Positions 1-9,619 of a stretch of 64,000 nucleotides of DNA are shown here, piece after piece (within the stretch, counting starts at the first letter, position 1; every line of letters starts with the position of its first letter). The notes beneath the pieces were generated by a model that saw only the letters and a list, made by a program, of their open reading frames with translations, was not told the origin of the DNA and did not search any database. The position numbers were made by a program, and so were the translations under genes. This stretch comes from Hymenopellis radicata (lineage: Eukaryota; Basidiomycota; Agaricomycetes; Agaricales; Physalacriaceae): positions 1 to 64,000 of the forward strand of contig JADNRX010000164.1 in NCBI GenBank assembly GCA_015501595.1, written 5' to 3'.

Positions 1-575
1 ATTCCATCGTAGCTCGTCCTTCAAATCTGTTTGACCACAAGATTGACATACCCAGATGTCGGGGACAAGCCCGCCTCCTGACTCGTCTCCAAAGTCGCAG
101 GCTAAGCTCTGCGACTACCAACCCGGCCTGGTGTCATCCGTAGACATCTGGAGATACTGTATTCGTGTAACGTGACACATAGTCAGATACACTCAACGAC
201 AACTAGCACGTCGTCTTTAAACGCCCTTCATGACACCCAGTCTCGTCTCGTCTGATCGAACATTCATACTTCCACCCGACGCCGAGTCAAGCCATCCAGC
301 GGCGAGGTTTCCCGGGTCAACACCATGAGTTCGCCTGTCATCGAACACACAGCGTACCGAGTTCGCATTCAGCGAAGCGGGACAAGTCTATGGAGACAAG
401 TCAGCCGAGAGTCAATAAAGAATGGAGTTAGACCGACCCTTATCGTCGTTCGGTCGAGTCCAACGTGAGCTTGATCTATGTTGAGCGCGTGTAGTCCCGC
501 CATTCGTGTCGTCCGATACATGGCGGGAACCAGCCAGCGCGAAGCCAAACTAACGTTCACCGGCACGTAGCCAAG
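1..575. other. No recognisable gene; left flank of inverted duplication
   Basis: I see no open frame with recognisable protein character on either strand. The homology to the second copy of the 2-kb inverted duplication stops near 576, so this stretch is the unduplicated flank. A minus-strand frame at about 369-641 overlaps the boundary, but its right part is only the antisense continuation of the truncated coiled-coil gene. Confidence 0.5.
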
Positions 576-1221
576 TGGAAATGACTTACCGCAATCCTCT
601 CGTTGTCTCCAAGCAGTACCTGCGCCATACAAGTCAGTCACTATAAGAGGAATGCACGTTTACCAAACGTACACGTTCCTGTTCTTGATAGCGATGATGG
701 ATCGCCTCGACCTCGCGCAGCGAATCGCGAAGAAGAGACTTGAGCCTTTCAATGGCAGTGGCACGACCTTGCATTTTGGAAATATAGAAGGCGTTGAGGC
801 TCTGGGGAAGAAATCAGTCACCTTTACGAGATAGGCCACTACGACGTGATATACCGTCAAATCGTCCATTGCCTGTCGCTCCCGTAGCTGGAGGTCGACG
901 TTCTCGGACTCGAGTCTCTGCAACATTTCGGTTAGCCAACGATTCGCGACAGTGCCAGGGCCGTACTTCCGCGACTAGTATCCTGTCCCGGAGCGGTTTG
1001 ATTTCCGCTTCCAGCTCGCGTCGACGATGAGCTTCATGCTGGACTCGCGAGTATAGGCGCTGTTGAGCGCGGTGATCCAATGGACTTGCCAGAGGGTTTG
1101 GTTCAAATGGTTCCTCGGGGTTATGTTTCTGATTTTTGTTCAGGAACACTGCCGGGAGGTATTGGCTCAGAAACGATTCAGAGGGACTCGTCGAAGAACG
1201 TGGGGAGGAGATGCTAGTCAT
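576..1221 (-). pseudogene. Truncated 5' end of the coiled-coil gene
   Basis: This is the mirror copy of 42936-43581, the first exons of the long coiled-coil gene. It keeps the start codon (1219-1221), the Ser/Thr-rich N-terminus, the first charged helix exons and their splice sites, then stops where the duplication ends, so the other dozen or so exons are missing. The one detected difference from the parent is an extra pyrimidine upstream of an acceptor, which should be neutral. It could still be transcribed from the complete divergent promoter at 1222-1519, giving a short product read into flanking DNA. I infer a non-functional gene fragment. Confidence 0.85.
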
Positions 1222-1519
1222 GGCCGTCGAGTCGGGGAGGCGAAAACTGGCGTGATATCCTTTCACACAGATGTGATATCCTTTCACACAGATGTGATAT
1301 CCTTTCATACAGATGTGATATCCTTTCATACAGATGTGATATCCTTTTATACAGACGTGAAAGGCGAGGTACCAGGGATGAACAAAGCAAGAAGCGATCC
1401 AATCATAGGTTCCTACTTGGGGTTTCTTTCATACCGACATATAAAGCTCGACCTCAATGCTCAAGGAGCGGCAACACCGCTTTCACGCCAACACCAACGC
1501 CACACAGTACTTTACCGCA
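1222..1519. promoter_or_regulatory. Divergent promoter with five 21-bp tandem repeats (copy 1)
   Basis: This is the space between the start codons of two head-to-head genes. Five head-to-tail 21-bp units occupy about 1252-1356, each containing GTGATATCC followed by TTTCAYACA; the last unit is slightly diverged. The 21-bp period is about two helical turns, so any bound protein would recur on the same face of DNA. The frame through the array is open on both strands only because 21 is a multiple of three, so peptides read from it are not evidence for coding. The same array is at 42801-42905. Confidence 0.65.
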
Positions 1520-2144
1520 ATGGACAACGTACCGGTGAGGAATGCTCGATGACTTCATACGACATCTTCACCGACATTGCTTGCAGACACCGGACTCGCC
1601 AATCTCCTCCCAAGACGTTCGCATTAAGGAAGAAGTGAGGAGCGCAATATTGACCACTAGAGTTGACATCTAAGTCTCACAGGAAGATGAATTGTTCGAT
1701 CTCGACGCAGGAGAACCAAATACATCATCGGCGCTGGCAATCTATCGCGATTCGGGATCCCCAGACTCGGTACATTCTTTCCATTCTCTGGATGTAGTTC
1801 CTTTGATAACCTTACTTCTAGGAATCATCCGACGTCACCCATTCCCGGGAAATCCAAGCTATCGTAAGTAGCTATGCTCCGACCTGATGCAACATATCCG
1901 TTGACAGCCCTGCGCTTAGGTCGACAATATTCTCAACCTTCATCACGCCCGGTGGGCAGCAGTAAGTGGCTATACATTGTTCTGTGTGCTACATTGAATA
2001 TGAACCATCTTCTCCAAGGTCGACGTCGACCGTGTCCGACGGATGAATGTTGTACTGGGGATGATGATGACCATCATCACGACGCTAGCATTAACTACGC
2101 TACTCTTAGCGTACATTGTTTACGTCACGGTGTCGAAGGTGTAA
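1520..2144 (+). CDS. Small tail-anchored membrane protein, six exons (copy 1)
   Basis: The gene is invisible as a long frame because it is cut into six small exons. Joining ATG at 1520 through five GT-AG introns, all in phase 0, gives one uninterrupted protein of about 119 residues ending at TAA 2142-2144. Residues 1-65 are acidic and Ser/Pro rich (EEEDELFDLD). The last 35 residues hold one strong membrane segment (TLALTTLLLAYIVYVTV) followed by SKV, with basic residues (RVRR) just before it. That is the architecture of a tail-anchored protein with a cytosolic N-terminus. An identical copy lies at 42013-42637 on the other strand, in both cases head-to-head with the coiled-coil gene or its fragment. 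I do not recognise the family; partnership with the coiled-coil neighbour is inference from the shared promoter. Confidence 0.72.
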
Positions 2145-2383
2145 TCAACGATAGGACGGAATGGATTTATAGAGTTGTATAGGAATCGAGGCACATGCAT
2201 GCTCCAGCGAGGTATGTAGTGTACGGGAGGGTTGCATGCCTACCGATTGTGCTCGGTTTCCGTGACGGCTGTCCATCCTTTGCAGGCCACCCGTCGTAAG
2301 ATATTAGCGGCATCTTCAAAACAAACGCACTCACCGAAAGTCCATCTGAGGTATCGCTGCGATCGTCGTGGATGAGTGGCCGT

Positions 2384-2577
2384 TCACGCGTTCACGGTAG
2401 AGAACCTGCAAGCCTGGTGGGAAATGCTGTACTGAAAATCGAAGGCGCTCACCGTTATCGCGCCTGTGCAGACCTTGGACATGATGGTAAGAAGCAAGGG
2501 CAGAAGGCGTGAGAAAGTATTTCCTTGCCCGTCATAAAGTGGCCCAAAATGGGTCGTCCGAGCGGCTCGGACAAGCT
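2384..2577 (-). repeat. R repeat copy 1 with 17-bp palindrome at 2556-2572
   Basis: This is one of nine dispersed copies of a roughly 200-450-bp repeat. The shared core runs from the stretch reading ACGGTAGAGAACCTGCAAGC on the plus strand to the palindrome GTCCGAGCGGCTCGGAC. It is part of the inverted duplication but has diverged more than the rest, with an extra block before 2395. It ends about 100 bp upstream of the start codon of the SET-domain gene, so it may lie in that gene's promoter. Confidence 0.8.
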
Positions 2578-2679
2578 GGGTAATTAATGTTTGTAGGTCA
2601 CGTAAGTGTTCCCACAGTTTATTTCGTCGACTGACTTCCACCACAGTTGAAGCGTTGACGAAATACCTGCACACTCGAC

Positions 2680-5341
2680 ATGGATATCTCCGACGTCAAT
2701 TCGCAAGCTGAAATGGATATCTCCGACGTCAATTCGCAAGCTGAAATGGACGGCTCCTACGTCGGCTCGTCAGCTGAAATGGAGGCGCGCCAAATCTACG
2801 AGGATGTCCACCGCGAGTTCTATGAATGGCAGCAGGCTGATGTGCAGGCGTCAATTGATAGCTTGGCCTGCAAGAACCCAGATGACTCCTTCCCAGACCG
2901 TGGCGAGTTCAACCTCGGCGGCATGGATGCATGCCTTATCGACGATGAGGACTGTATCATCATCAACATCGAAAACAAAATAGCACCGCATCCCCCGTAT
3001 ACGTCTTGCGCCCCGGTGTCGAGGAACGTTCTTCTCCCAGATGATGCGGGCCTTGGACTTGCCGTGGAGTCGCTCTCGCACGTCCCGTATGCTGACCATC
3101 CTGCGTTCAAGAAGAAGCAGTTTTTGCGAGACTGCATTGCAGCGATTCCGGATTTGAAGTATGCATGGCAGAGTGATTTTCTGGATCCTGACGGTGCGTC
3201 TTTTTTGTTTTTGTTGGGTAGTGGCGCGGTGTTCCCTAACAGCTCGGTTAGTCGAAATTATGCGCATTGAGGTCGTCAAGAGGCTATACAATAAAAACAT
3301 TCCGCTGAATACACTGGGCGGCAACCTGTTGGGGAGTGTTGGGCACGCCTCCGGCTTGCTGTGGGCTATTAATCAGAGGTGAATTGACAACTTGTGCTCA
3401 TACTACGCGAACATCTGAATTGAATTCGTTGGTTGCAGGGATCGTCCCAAAGTCCTGGATTGGTTCACGGGCGAAAAAGAAAAAGAAACCCTCCAGAAGA
3501 TCGAAAATGAGATTGGCAGCTGGAAAACTGAGAGTGTGTTTGATGCTATCAATACCTGCGAACCGGCATATTGTTTTCTTTGTGAGCGTGTAGCGTGCGG
3601 AACACATCGACGTGAGTCCTTGTCTTCCGACTCTCCCTTTCCCCGTGATAGTAATTCTGTTCTGTTCTGGTAGCGGAGAAGGATGAGAAAACGAATTCGC
3701 GTCTTCCTGTTCTTTTGGAGAAAGTGGCAAAGTTGTCAGCGGAGGAACTGCACAGCTCGGATGTTACTCCTTGTGGCGCAGATTGTTTCAAGCATCTGGA
3801 TATGGATCGCTACGAAGATGAGGTCAGGGAACAGCTTTCTTCCTCTTGACCAAGTACTGATGTACGTGGCAGAGTAAGGGGACATCCGACATCGACAAAG
3901 ACCAGTTTATCATAGGCGTGTTGAAGATTGATCCCGACATCCTTCCGTGTGATCTCTCTTTTACATCGAAACTACCATGCAATCAGGTACTTAAATATTT
4001 CCAGCCTTCTCCGTTTCATGATTCGTGTTGGCTTGAACTGTTGTAGATCTTCCTTTACCGAGCGCGCTTCCTCAAGCAGGCTGATGACAGGCCCGGCGAT
4101 GCTGGCAGAACCTCTTCAGGACCGTCTCATCTCGCAGAAGTCCGAGGTCCTGCAAAGCGTCCTGAGCAATCGTTCACCTCACCGTATGCTGTTTCACTTG
4201 TTGATGTACCCTCCGTGATGAGTCTTCTGCAGCGTTCATCCATGTGTACACGACGGGCCGTGCGATGAAACATCCATAGGCTGTGTTTGCTACTTAACCG
4301 GACGCCAGTGTCTGCACAATTGTAACTGTCCGCCTACCTGTCAGTGGCCGCTGGTTCTCGCAATCACATAGTAACCTAATATGGCGTACAGGTGATCGTA
4401 GGCGGAAGGGCTGCTCCTGTTATGTGGTGGGGGGCTGCAGTGAAGAAAATAAGTGTCCTTGTGCCGTTGGAAAACAAGAATGTGATCCGGAGCTCTGTCG
4501 CAAATGCGGGGCAAGGTTTGTCCCATCGCCTCGTACTCAACTCAATCTCTTCATCCTTCGACAGGAATCAGATCTCACAGTCACAGGTTGATCACGAAGG
4601 CCCACCTCCAAATGATACAAAGATTTGTAACAATGTTGATGTGCAATGTTCAACTATCAATGATGTAAGGACCTCCCTCTTTCAGGTCTCACAACACCGG
4701 CAGCTACTCAATAAAATAACAGGACCTGGTCTACATTCGACGATCGAAATATGGCAGTGGAGCTTTCTCATCCTCTAACGATGACATGAGTGCCAATACA
4801 TATCTTGGTGGTGAGCTTCATGGCTTCTCTCCTTTCAAGCGTAACCGTTCGCAGAATATCATGGCCAAATCAAGAAGAGCTTTGGGGAGAGTGCAGTGGA
4901 CGACATCCTTGCGAAATACACCAAGCGGAATTATGCATTCTCACTCAATGACGAAGTAATTATTGATGCTGCGTCCATGGGGAACGTAACCAGGTACCTA
5001 AACCATAAGCCGGAGTCTAAGAAGGAGAGAGAACACTCAAAACATGGAGATAAATACGCAAACTGTGTCGCCGATGGTGAGTTGATTGCTGTTGGCTGAG
5101 TCAGATTATTCATGTATCCTTCAAAGTTGTCCACGTGAATGAAGAGAAACACATCGTGCTCAAAACAGGTAGGTGACACCATTCCTTATATGCAGGTGTG
5201 AGTTGACGCAGTGGTACCATCCTAGGGCCGGCTATTGAAGGCAGGAACCAACTTACCTTGTGTTACGGAGACGGGTATTGGAAGAGCACCCCGCTGGACG
5301 AAAGCACCGTGCTGGACGAAGGCTTGGGGGAAAAAACCTAA
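2680..5341 (+). CDS. Enhancer-of-zeste-like CXC/SET histone methyltransferase
   Basis: A multi-exon gene whose spliced product has the order of E(z), the catalytic subunit of Polycomb repressive complex 2 (H3K27 methylation in the nucleus). After a divergent N-terminus come a Cys-rich pre-SET stretch (HPCVHDGPC ... CVCYLTGRQC ... CNCPPTC, about 4238-4350), a CXC segment (KGCSCYV, KCPCAVGKQECDPELCRKCG, about 4410-4515), and a SET domain (SKYGSGAF, ANTYLGEYHGQI split by an intron, NYAFSLND, GNVTRYLNH, NCVAD, YGDGYW, about 4734-5295). About ten short introns keep the frame and I found no disabling stop. The N-terminus has an 11-residue unit beginning MDISDVN twice, plus a diverged third. Two things are odd: the NHS..NC motif carries a Lys-rich insert of some 14 residues, and the usual ELxxDY reads QLTLCY. 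The catalytic tyrosine of that motif remains, but activity is uncertain. The gene is probably intact. Confidence 0.85.
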
Positions 5342-6075
5342 AAGCCGTGGTATTAAGTAGGTGATACAGACATACACGGTAGTCTCGATGCAAACATTCC
5401 AATGTACAACACGATGATTCTATACAAACTTGTAATGATGTGGCGGGCTTTCCGAGACGCTTCGCTGCCTCGAGTATGAGTATGAGTATGAGTATGAGTT
5501 GGGGCTAACCATTCCTGCTGCATAGTAGCAACAGTCATGGTTCCGCGCTAGCGTGTCCCGGCCACACGGCCGCGGTCGTCAAGCAATGCCGCATGTGAGT
5601 GGGCACTCAAGTTGCCGTCGTTTGCATACACTACTTGACGAGTGACGGATGACTACCAGACCCCATGGCAGCCACCCCAATAAGCCGGATTTATGGACCT
5701 TTTCAAGAAGTAAATACAACTGCGGCATAGGCGGGATTGGGCGCCTTCGCTGGCCGTCTAGTCGCTCTCTATAACACACAGCGTGATCTGTCTTGCTCAG
5801 AAGCCGCAGACCAAGGGAGACATTCCCCGGGCGGCTTAGACACGAACGACAGCCCTTAGACAGCCTCCTTCTCACAGACAGACCAGCCCTCGTCACAAAA
5901 CGCCGCCGTCTTGGCGAGGAGTGCTATCCTGCTCGAGGTGGACTTTCACGCTTGCCTGCCGATTCCAGACAGACAACCGACACCCACATACCACTCAACG
6001 CGTCCTCGATAGTGTGTCGCCACTTTAGTGGCGCTCTCCACGTCTCACTCGTGTCATAGCTTGATTTCTCCAATA
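5342..6075. other. Intergenic; (GAGTAT)n microsatellite at 5472-5499
   Basis: Between the SET gene and the HPD-motif gene I see no convincing coding frame. A hexanucleotide GAGTAT microsatellite (four units and part of a fifth) lies at 5472-5499. The minus-strand frame at 5579-5896 is rich in Arg, Ser and Cys without any motif and is probably accidental. Confidence 0.5.
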
Positions 6076-7003
6076 ATGGATGCCACTCCGTCCGTTGGAT
6101 ATTCTGCCCATCATCCCGTTCCCACATTCCAAAGTCTCTACGACAGATTAACTCTCTCGCTCCAAGAGCTAGAAGCTATTGATCTCTCCCCTCATCCAGA
6201 CGCGGTAATGCGCAACCAAATAGCGCATTGCAACGGGGAAGCGCTGCATCTATCTTTGATTGAGCAGATTCGCGTCCTCCAACGACGACTCGAAACGGCA
6301 TGCCTTCACCTGACGGCTGAACGAGACGCCCACAAAGAGACTAGAGACGCCCTGGCTGCCGCCACAGCCGCCAGTAGCGCTCAGTATGCTGAGGCCGTAG
6401 AGGCTGTCAGAGTTATGCGAGCGAACTCGTCGGATCTAGAACAAGGCGCTTGCTGATGCACGAGCCTACTCGTCAAAGTTAGAAGAGCGACTCAAAAAGG
6501 CGGCAGGAGCGGACGGGTCTTCGGTGGACGAAACATATGCCTGGGAGAAGGCCATCGAACAAGAACTATCTCGTTGCAATGAGCGCGACGAACAGTTTCG
6601 GCACCCTCCGACCAAAGACAATTGGTTGAACCGGTTTCAAGTCGTAATGTCGGAGTTTCGCGACAGAGAATGCTCGAAAGCTCATCCTGTCACCGTCATG
6701 AGCATTCCCTGGCCTGTCCTCTACGCTCCTAACTCGATCAATTCCGAAACCATCAATGAAACCAATATTCGCGCCTTCTTTACCTACGCAAAGACAGCGT
6801 TGTCCTGGGAGGAATACAAAAATTTGGTCCGGACGTCCCGCATCCATTTTCATCCCGACAAATGGCACTCACGACTGCAGACATTCCCCCACCAAAATCG
6901 AAAAGAGATACTTCAGCATGTGACGAAAGTCGCTCAAATTGTCAATGGAGTGTATGATACAGATAAAGCGGTAGAGGCGGGTAATATGTATGAGACGACC
7001 TAG
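6076..7003 (+). pseudogene. Coiled-coil protein with C-terminal HPD (J-like) motif, one-base frameshift
   Basis: Two overlapping frames make one protein: 6076-6444, a helical N-terminus (residues about 20-125, with heptads around RVLQRRLETACLHL), and about 6447-7003, with a C-terminal module containing PWPVLYAP, FFTYAKTALSWEEYK and RIHFHPDKW. The HPD tripeptide is the signature of J-domains that stimulate Hsp70, but the surrounding helices are not those of a canonical J-domain; similar short C-terminal HPDKW modules occur in agaricomycete hypothetical proteins (recollection, not tested). One extra G in an AAGG run near 6444-6447 shifts the frame; without it the two halves join smoothly. So this is either a recent pseudogene or a sequencing error. 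A decayed partial copy lies inverted at 50599-51052. Confidence 0.6.
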
Positions 7004-7440
7004 ATAGGTCATTGTACGCTTGTGGTGAACGACGTGATGGGCCACAACTGGGGCAGATCGATCTAGAGATAATCTAGTCAACTAAAACCGAATTGATTCA
7101 GGAAAGATGCACTCAACGGACAGACCAGACGTTGGAAAGAGTTCGGTGCAGTGAACAACGATAATCCTGGTAGCCAAATGTTTTCAGCATTGTATCTCGT
7201 GGGCAACAAACGGCGCCTACTCAATCCAAGCCCGTCGTTTCCTGCAAAGTGGCGGCCATTCACGGTAGAGAACCTGCAAGCCTGGTGGGAAATGCTGTAC
7301 CGAAAATCGAAGGCGCTCACCGTTATCGCGCCTATGCAGACCTTGTGCACGATGGTAAGAAGCAAGGGCGAAAGGCGTGCGAAAGTATTTCCTTGCCCGT
7401 CATACAGCGGCCCGAAATGGGTCGTCCGAGCGGCTCGGAC
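6548..7440. repeat. Inverted segmental duplication (partner 50174-51052)
   Basis: The second half of the HPD-motif gene, its 3' flank and an adjoining R repeat match 50174-51052 on the other strand. Shared landmarks are the HPDKW coding block, the flank with TAATCTAGTCAACTAAAACC, and the R core up to the palindrome. Identity is high but with small indels that break the gene in the other copy. Confidence 0.85.
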
Positions 7441-7540
7441 AAGCTGATTCAGAGGGGTACTGATTGAACAGGCAATCAATTCTCACGGTTTCTCTCCTGC
7501 CTCTCTACATCCATGTAGGTCAGCATTGAGATCTGAGAGG
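7073..7540 (+). repeat. R repeat, near full length, palindrome at 7424-7440
   Basis: One of the two longest R copies (the other is at 31008-31475). The two share a left end reading TCTAGTCAACTAAAACC, a middle with CGGTAGAGAACCTGCAAGC, the palindrome GTCCGAGCGGCTCGGAC and a tail with TACTGATTG and AATTCTCACGGTTT, and become unlike soon after. I found no long terminal inverted repeats and no coding capacity. The sequence right after it (7540-7560) matches the one beyond the R copy near 19950-19970, so R sits next to the same gene 5' end twice. Confidence 0.8.
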
Positions 7541-8283
7541 TGCAGCGTCGACTCTCGTTTTTCCAAAATCACAACTCGTTTCACATTCACGTCTTGTCGT
7601 TTGAGGCTAAGCGTTTGTTTATCGCAGTGGTTCCGTGTTCTGTTTTAGCCTCTATCCGGGAGATCATGTTCCAACACAGCGCTTACGGGGTCAACGCACC
7701 GTTGCAGATTGGATCACGCTCAGTCCACCAAGGCAAGGCTCTGCCACGGACATTCTCTGTCCTTCGAACCATATCCATCATCCAGTACCAGGCTCATCCA
7801 AGTACACATTCATTGCTCGGCCACTCAAGTCTGTCGTTATCGATGTGGAATGCTGGACCATCGAAGACACAATCAAGGCCGGAACTGGACTCGAAGACGA
7901 TGCTTGAAGATGTTCTCGTCAGACTATGTGGGGTCGATCCAGTGGAGTCCAGTCTCGAGGTAAGCGTAGACGACGCGCACGAACCCCCATGATGAACCTA
8001 GAGCCCTCAACAGCCGGCCGGGAAACAAGACCAATATCCCGCTTGTCGCGTGTTCCTGCTTCCAATCATCGCCTGATAGCTCCGTTGACTTTGCTCAAGT
8101 CCCCTGCCTGTAGGCCAACCGCGTTTTCACTTCTGCTCTGGATATGTGCCCTGATGATGGATGCATTTCGACTTCCTACCTTTACGCACCATTCACTACT
8201 TTTAGCGACGACAAGAGTTTCAATAACCACGTGAGATCACGCTTTCCGATTAGATACAGACGAGGACGTTTGATGATATTTTT
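7540..8283 (+). CDS. Possible gene remnant, product unknown
   Basis: Open frames on the plus strand (7540-7992 and 7926-8283) look partly protein-like. One frame ends in a plausible exon (VLVRLCGVDPVESSLE) followed by a GTAAGC donor, and a later stretch (TSYLYAPFTTFSDDKSFNNH) is followed by GTGAGA. I could not join them into one unbroken model and recognise no domain. The beginning shares about 20 bp with the 5' end of the fragment gene at 19.9 kb. It may be a decayed gene placed behind an R-repeat promoter. Confidence 0.25.
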
Positions 8284-8286
8284 TCT

Positions 8287-9223
8287 TCATGCTGGGAAGA
8301 ATCTACTCCATGGATCTCCTTCGACGGTAGCATGGCGCTGCCCTCGTTCTGTACTTGTAGCATTTCCCGCAATCTCCTCCGCTTCCCCCTGTGCGCCAGC
8401 GACGCTCTGTACCAAACGCCTGAGGGCGAATGATTCGATCGGTCGAGTCCTGATAGCCTCGCGGCAAGTAGGGCAGGTAAATACAGGCCCCCTGATGTCG
8501 ATTTGGAGTAAGAGAGCTGTGAGTTGGGCAGGAATGATTCTGCCGTGGTCCACTGCCTCTTGAAGAGGATGGGGAATAGGGATAGGACTCTTGGCATCGT
8601 AGTCTGGGTGGACAGTCTGATGTTGAGCCATTTTTGTTGAGAACCAGTCTCGCAGACATTTCTTACAAAATGTGTGGCCACATTGGGGTAGGCTGGATGA
8701 CAATCAGCAATAGCGACACGGTAATGAAGGTTAGCCGCACACGAAAGGGTGCCACATCTTCATCGAGCATATTTCGCAGTTGAGGTCGTCCTCCAGCTTT
8801 GAAGTGGCCTGTTACATTTAATGAGTCCATCGAAGGTTCATACAGAGTCGAGCCTACAATGACTGGGTCGGACGCGACGGAACGCGCCTTTTCCTTATTA
8901 ATAGCGCCTCCCGATGTCGGCTCTCCTGTACGACACCTTTTACGACTTTCGGCCCTGTGCAACTGCTGGGAAATCCTCAGCAAGTCCTTGCATGGCTAAT
9001 GTGCAAAAAAACCTACCTCTTTCAGCTTCTTTATCTGTATCCTGAGCGAATGCAAGGCTGTGTCATTTTCGTCGTCCGAGGAGATCTCAATAACCTCAGT
9101 GGCAGTCAACTTGCGCTTAGCCGGCACAGGACCGCCTATTTCTTCGTCGATTTCGATTACGTCGAGCGTTTGACGGGCAGGTCGTCTTCCATCTAGCGCT
9201 GGCATGAAGCTTGAAGGCGGCAT
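8287..9223 (-). CDS. RING-finger protein, probable E3 ubiquitin ligase
   Basis: Four exons read from ATG at 9223 to a stop at 8287-8289, joined by three GT-AG introns that keep the frame. The N-terminus is acidic (VIEISSDDE) with a short basic helix. The central RING reads EDDLNCEICSMKMWHPFV, then LPQCGHTFCKKC, then about 60 residues later FTCPTCR: a C3HC4 zinc site with an unusually long gap before the last CxxC pair, filled by a helical insert (LTALLLQIDIRG). The C-terminus is Ala/Glu rich. The family usually binds an E2 and passes on ubiquitin; the substrate is unknown. All zinc ligands are present and the gene looks intact. It shares a 400-bp divergent promoter region with the WD40 gene at 9620. 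Confidence 0.8.
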
Positions 9224-9619
9224 ATGTTTGAATGTATGTGGAAAAGGTCAGGAATGCCCAGTGGCAAGGAGCGAGCGAATCCTTTGAACAAGAGAATCTA
9301 AAAGGGAAGCCTGCACCAGCATCAGGACTTGGAGCACGTGAGGATGACCCGCGCGGGGGCCTGAAGAAGAAGTCTAGTCACACGTTGCAGAGCACCGTTA
9401 CCGTCGACGTTTTCAGCGCATCATCAACTGCGCCTCAGGACAATGGCGGGTTTTGAACACTGGTCCTGATTTCTCGATCGGCCATAGCTCAAAGTGGTGA
9501 TTGTAGTGACTTCATCAAAGGGCCGAAGACAATCAACAAAGAACTCCGCCACTCCCAGCGATCGCTTTAAATTGAATAAGAAAACTGTGGATCTTTCATA
9601 CCCCACTACTACGCCTGCC
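9224..9619. promoter_or_regulatory. Divergent intergenic region between RING and WD40 genes
   Basis: About 400 bp separate the two start codons, which face away from each other. The frames that cross it are short and lack splice-joined partners. It must contain both promoters, but I recognise no specific box. Confidence 0.4.

Larger units (their letters stand above)
576..2577. repeat. Inverted segmental duplication, copy 1 (partner 41606-43581)
   Basis: Read on the opposite strand, this stretch matches 41606-43581. Coordinates of the two copies add up to 44157 over about 836-2330, and to 44156 left of a single extra base near 807-810 that falls in an intron pyrimidine tract. The frames at 1063-1638 and 1874-2182 translate identically to their mirror images at 42519-43094 and 41975-42283. 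Homology ends on the left inside an intron of the coiled-coil gene and on the right just after the R-repeat palindrome; a net 28-nt length difference lies near 2360-2395. The near-identity implies a very recent event or gene conversion. Confidence 0.93.

Noticed and set aside
814..1329. Minus-strand frame with KGYHICV repeats
   Set aside because: Same array read on the other strand; the real start codon is after the array, at 1219-1221.
1063..1638. 191-residue frame with five TDVISFH repeats
   Set aside because: The repeat peptide comes from the 21-bp promoter array, whose period is a multiple of three. The frame runs antisense through the coiled-coil exons and then into the tail-anchored gene in a wrong frame.
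7151..7479. Frames inside R repeats on both strands with recurring peptides such as QACRFSTVNG
   Set aside because: The peptides recur because the repeat recurs; frames differ between copies and contain no conserved start or splice pattern.
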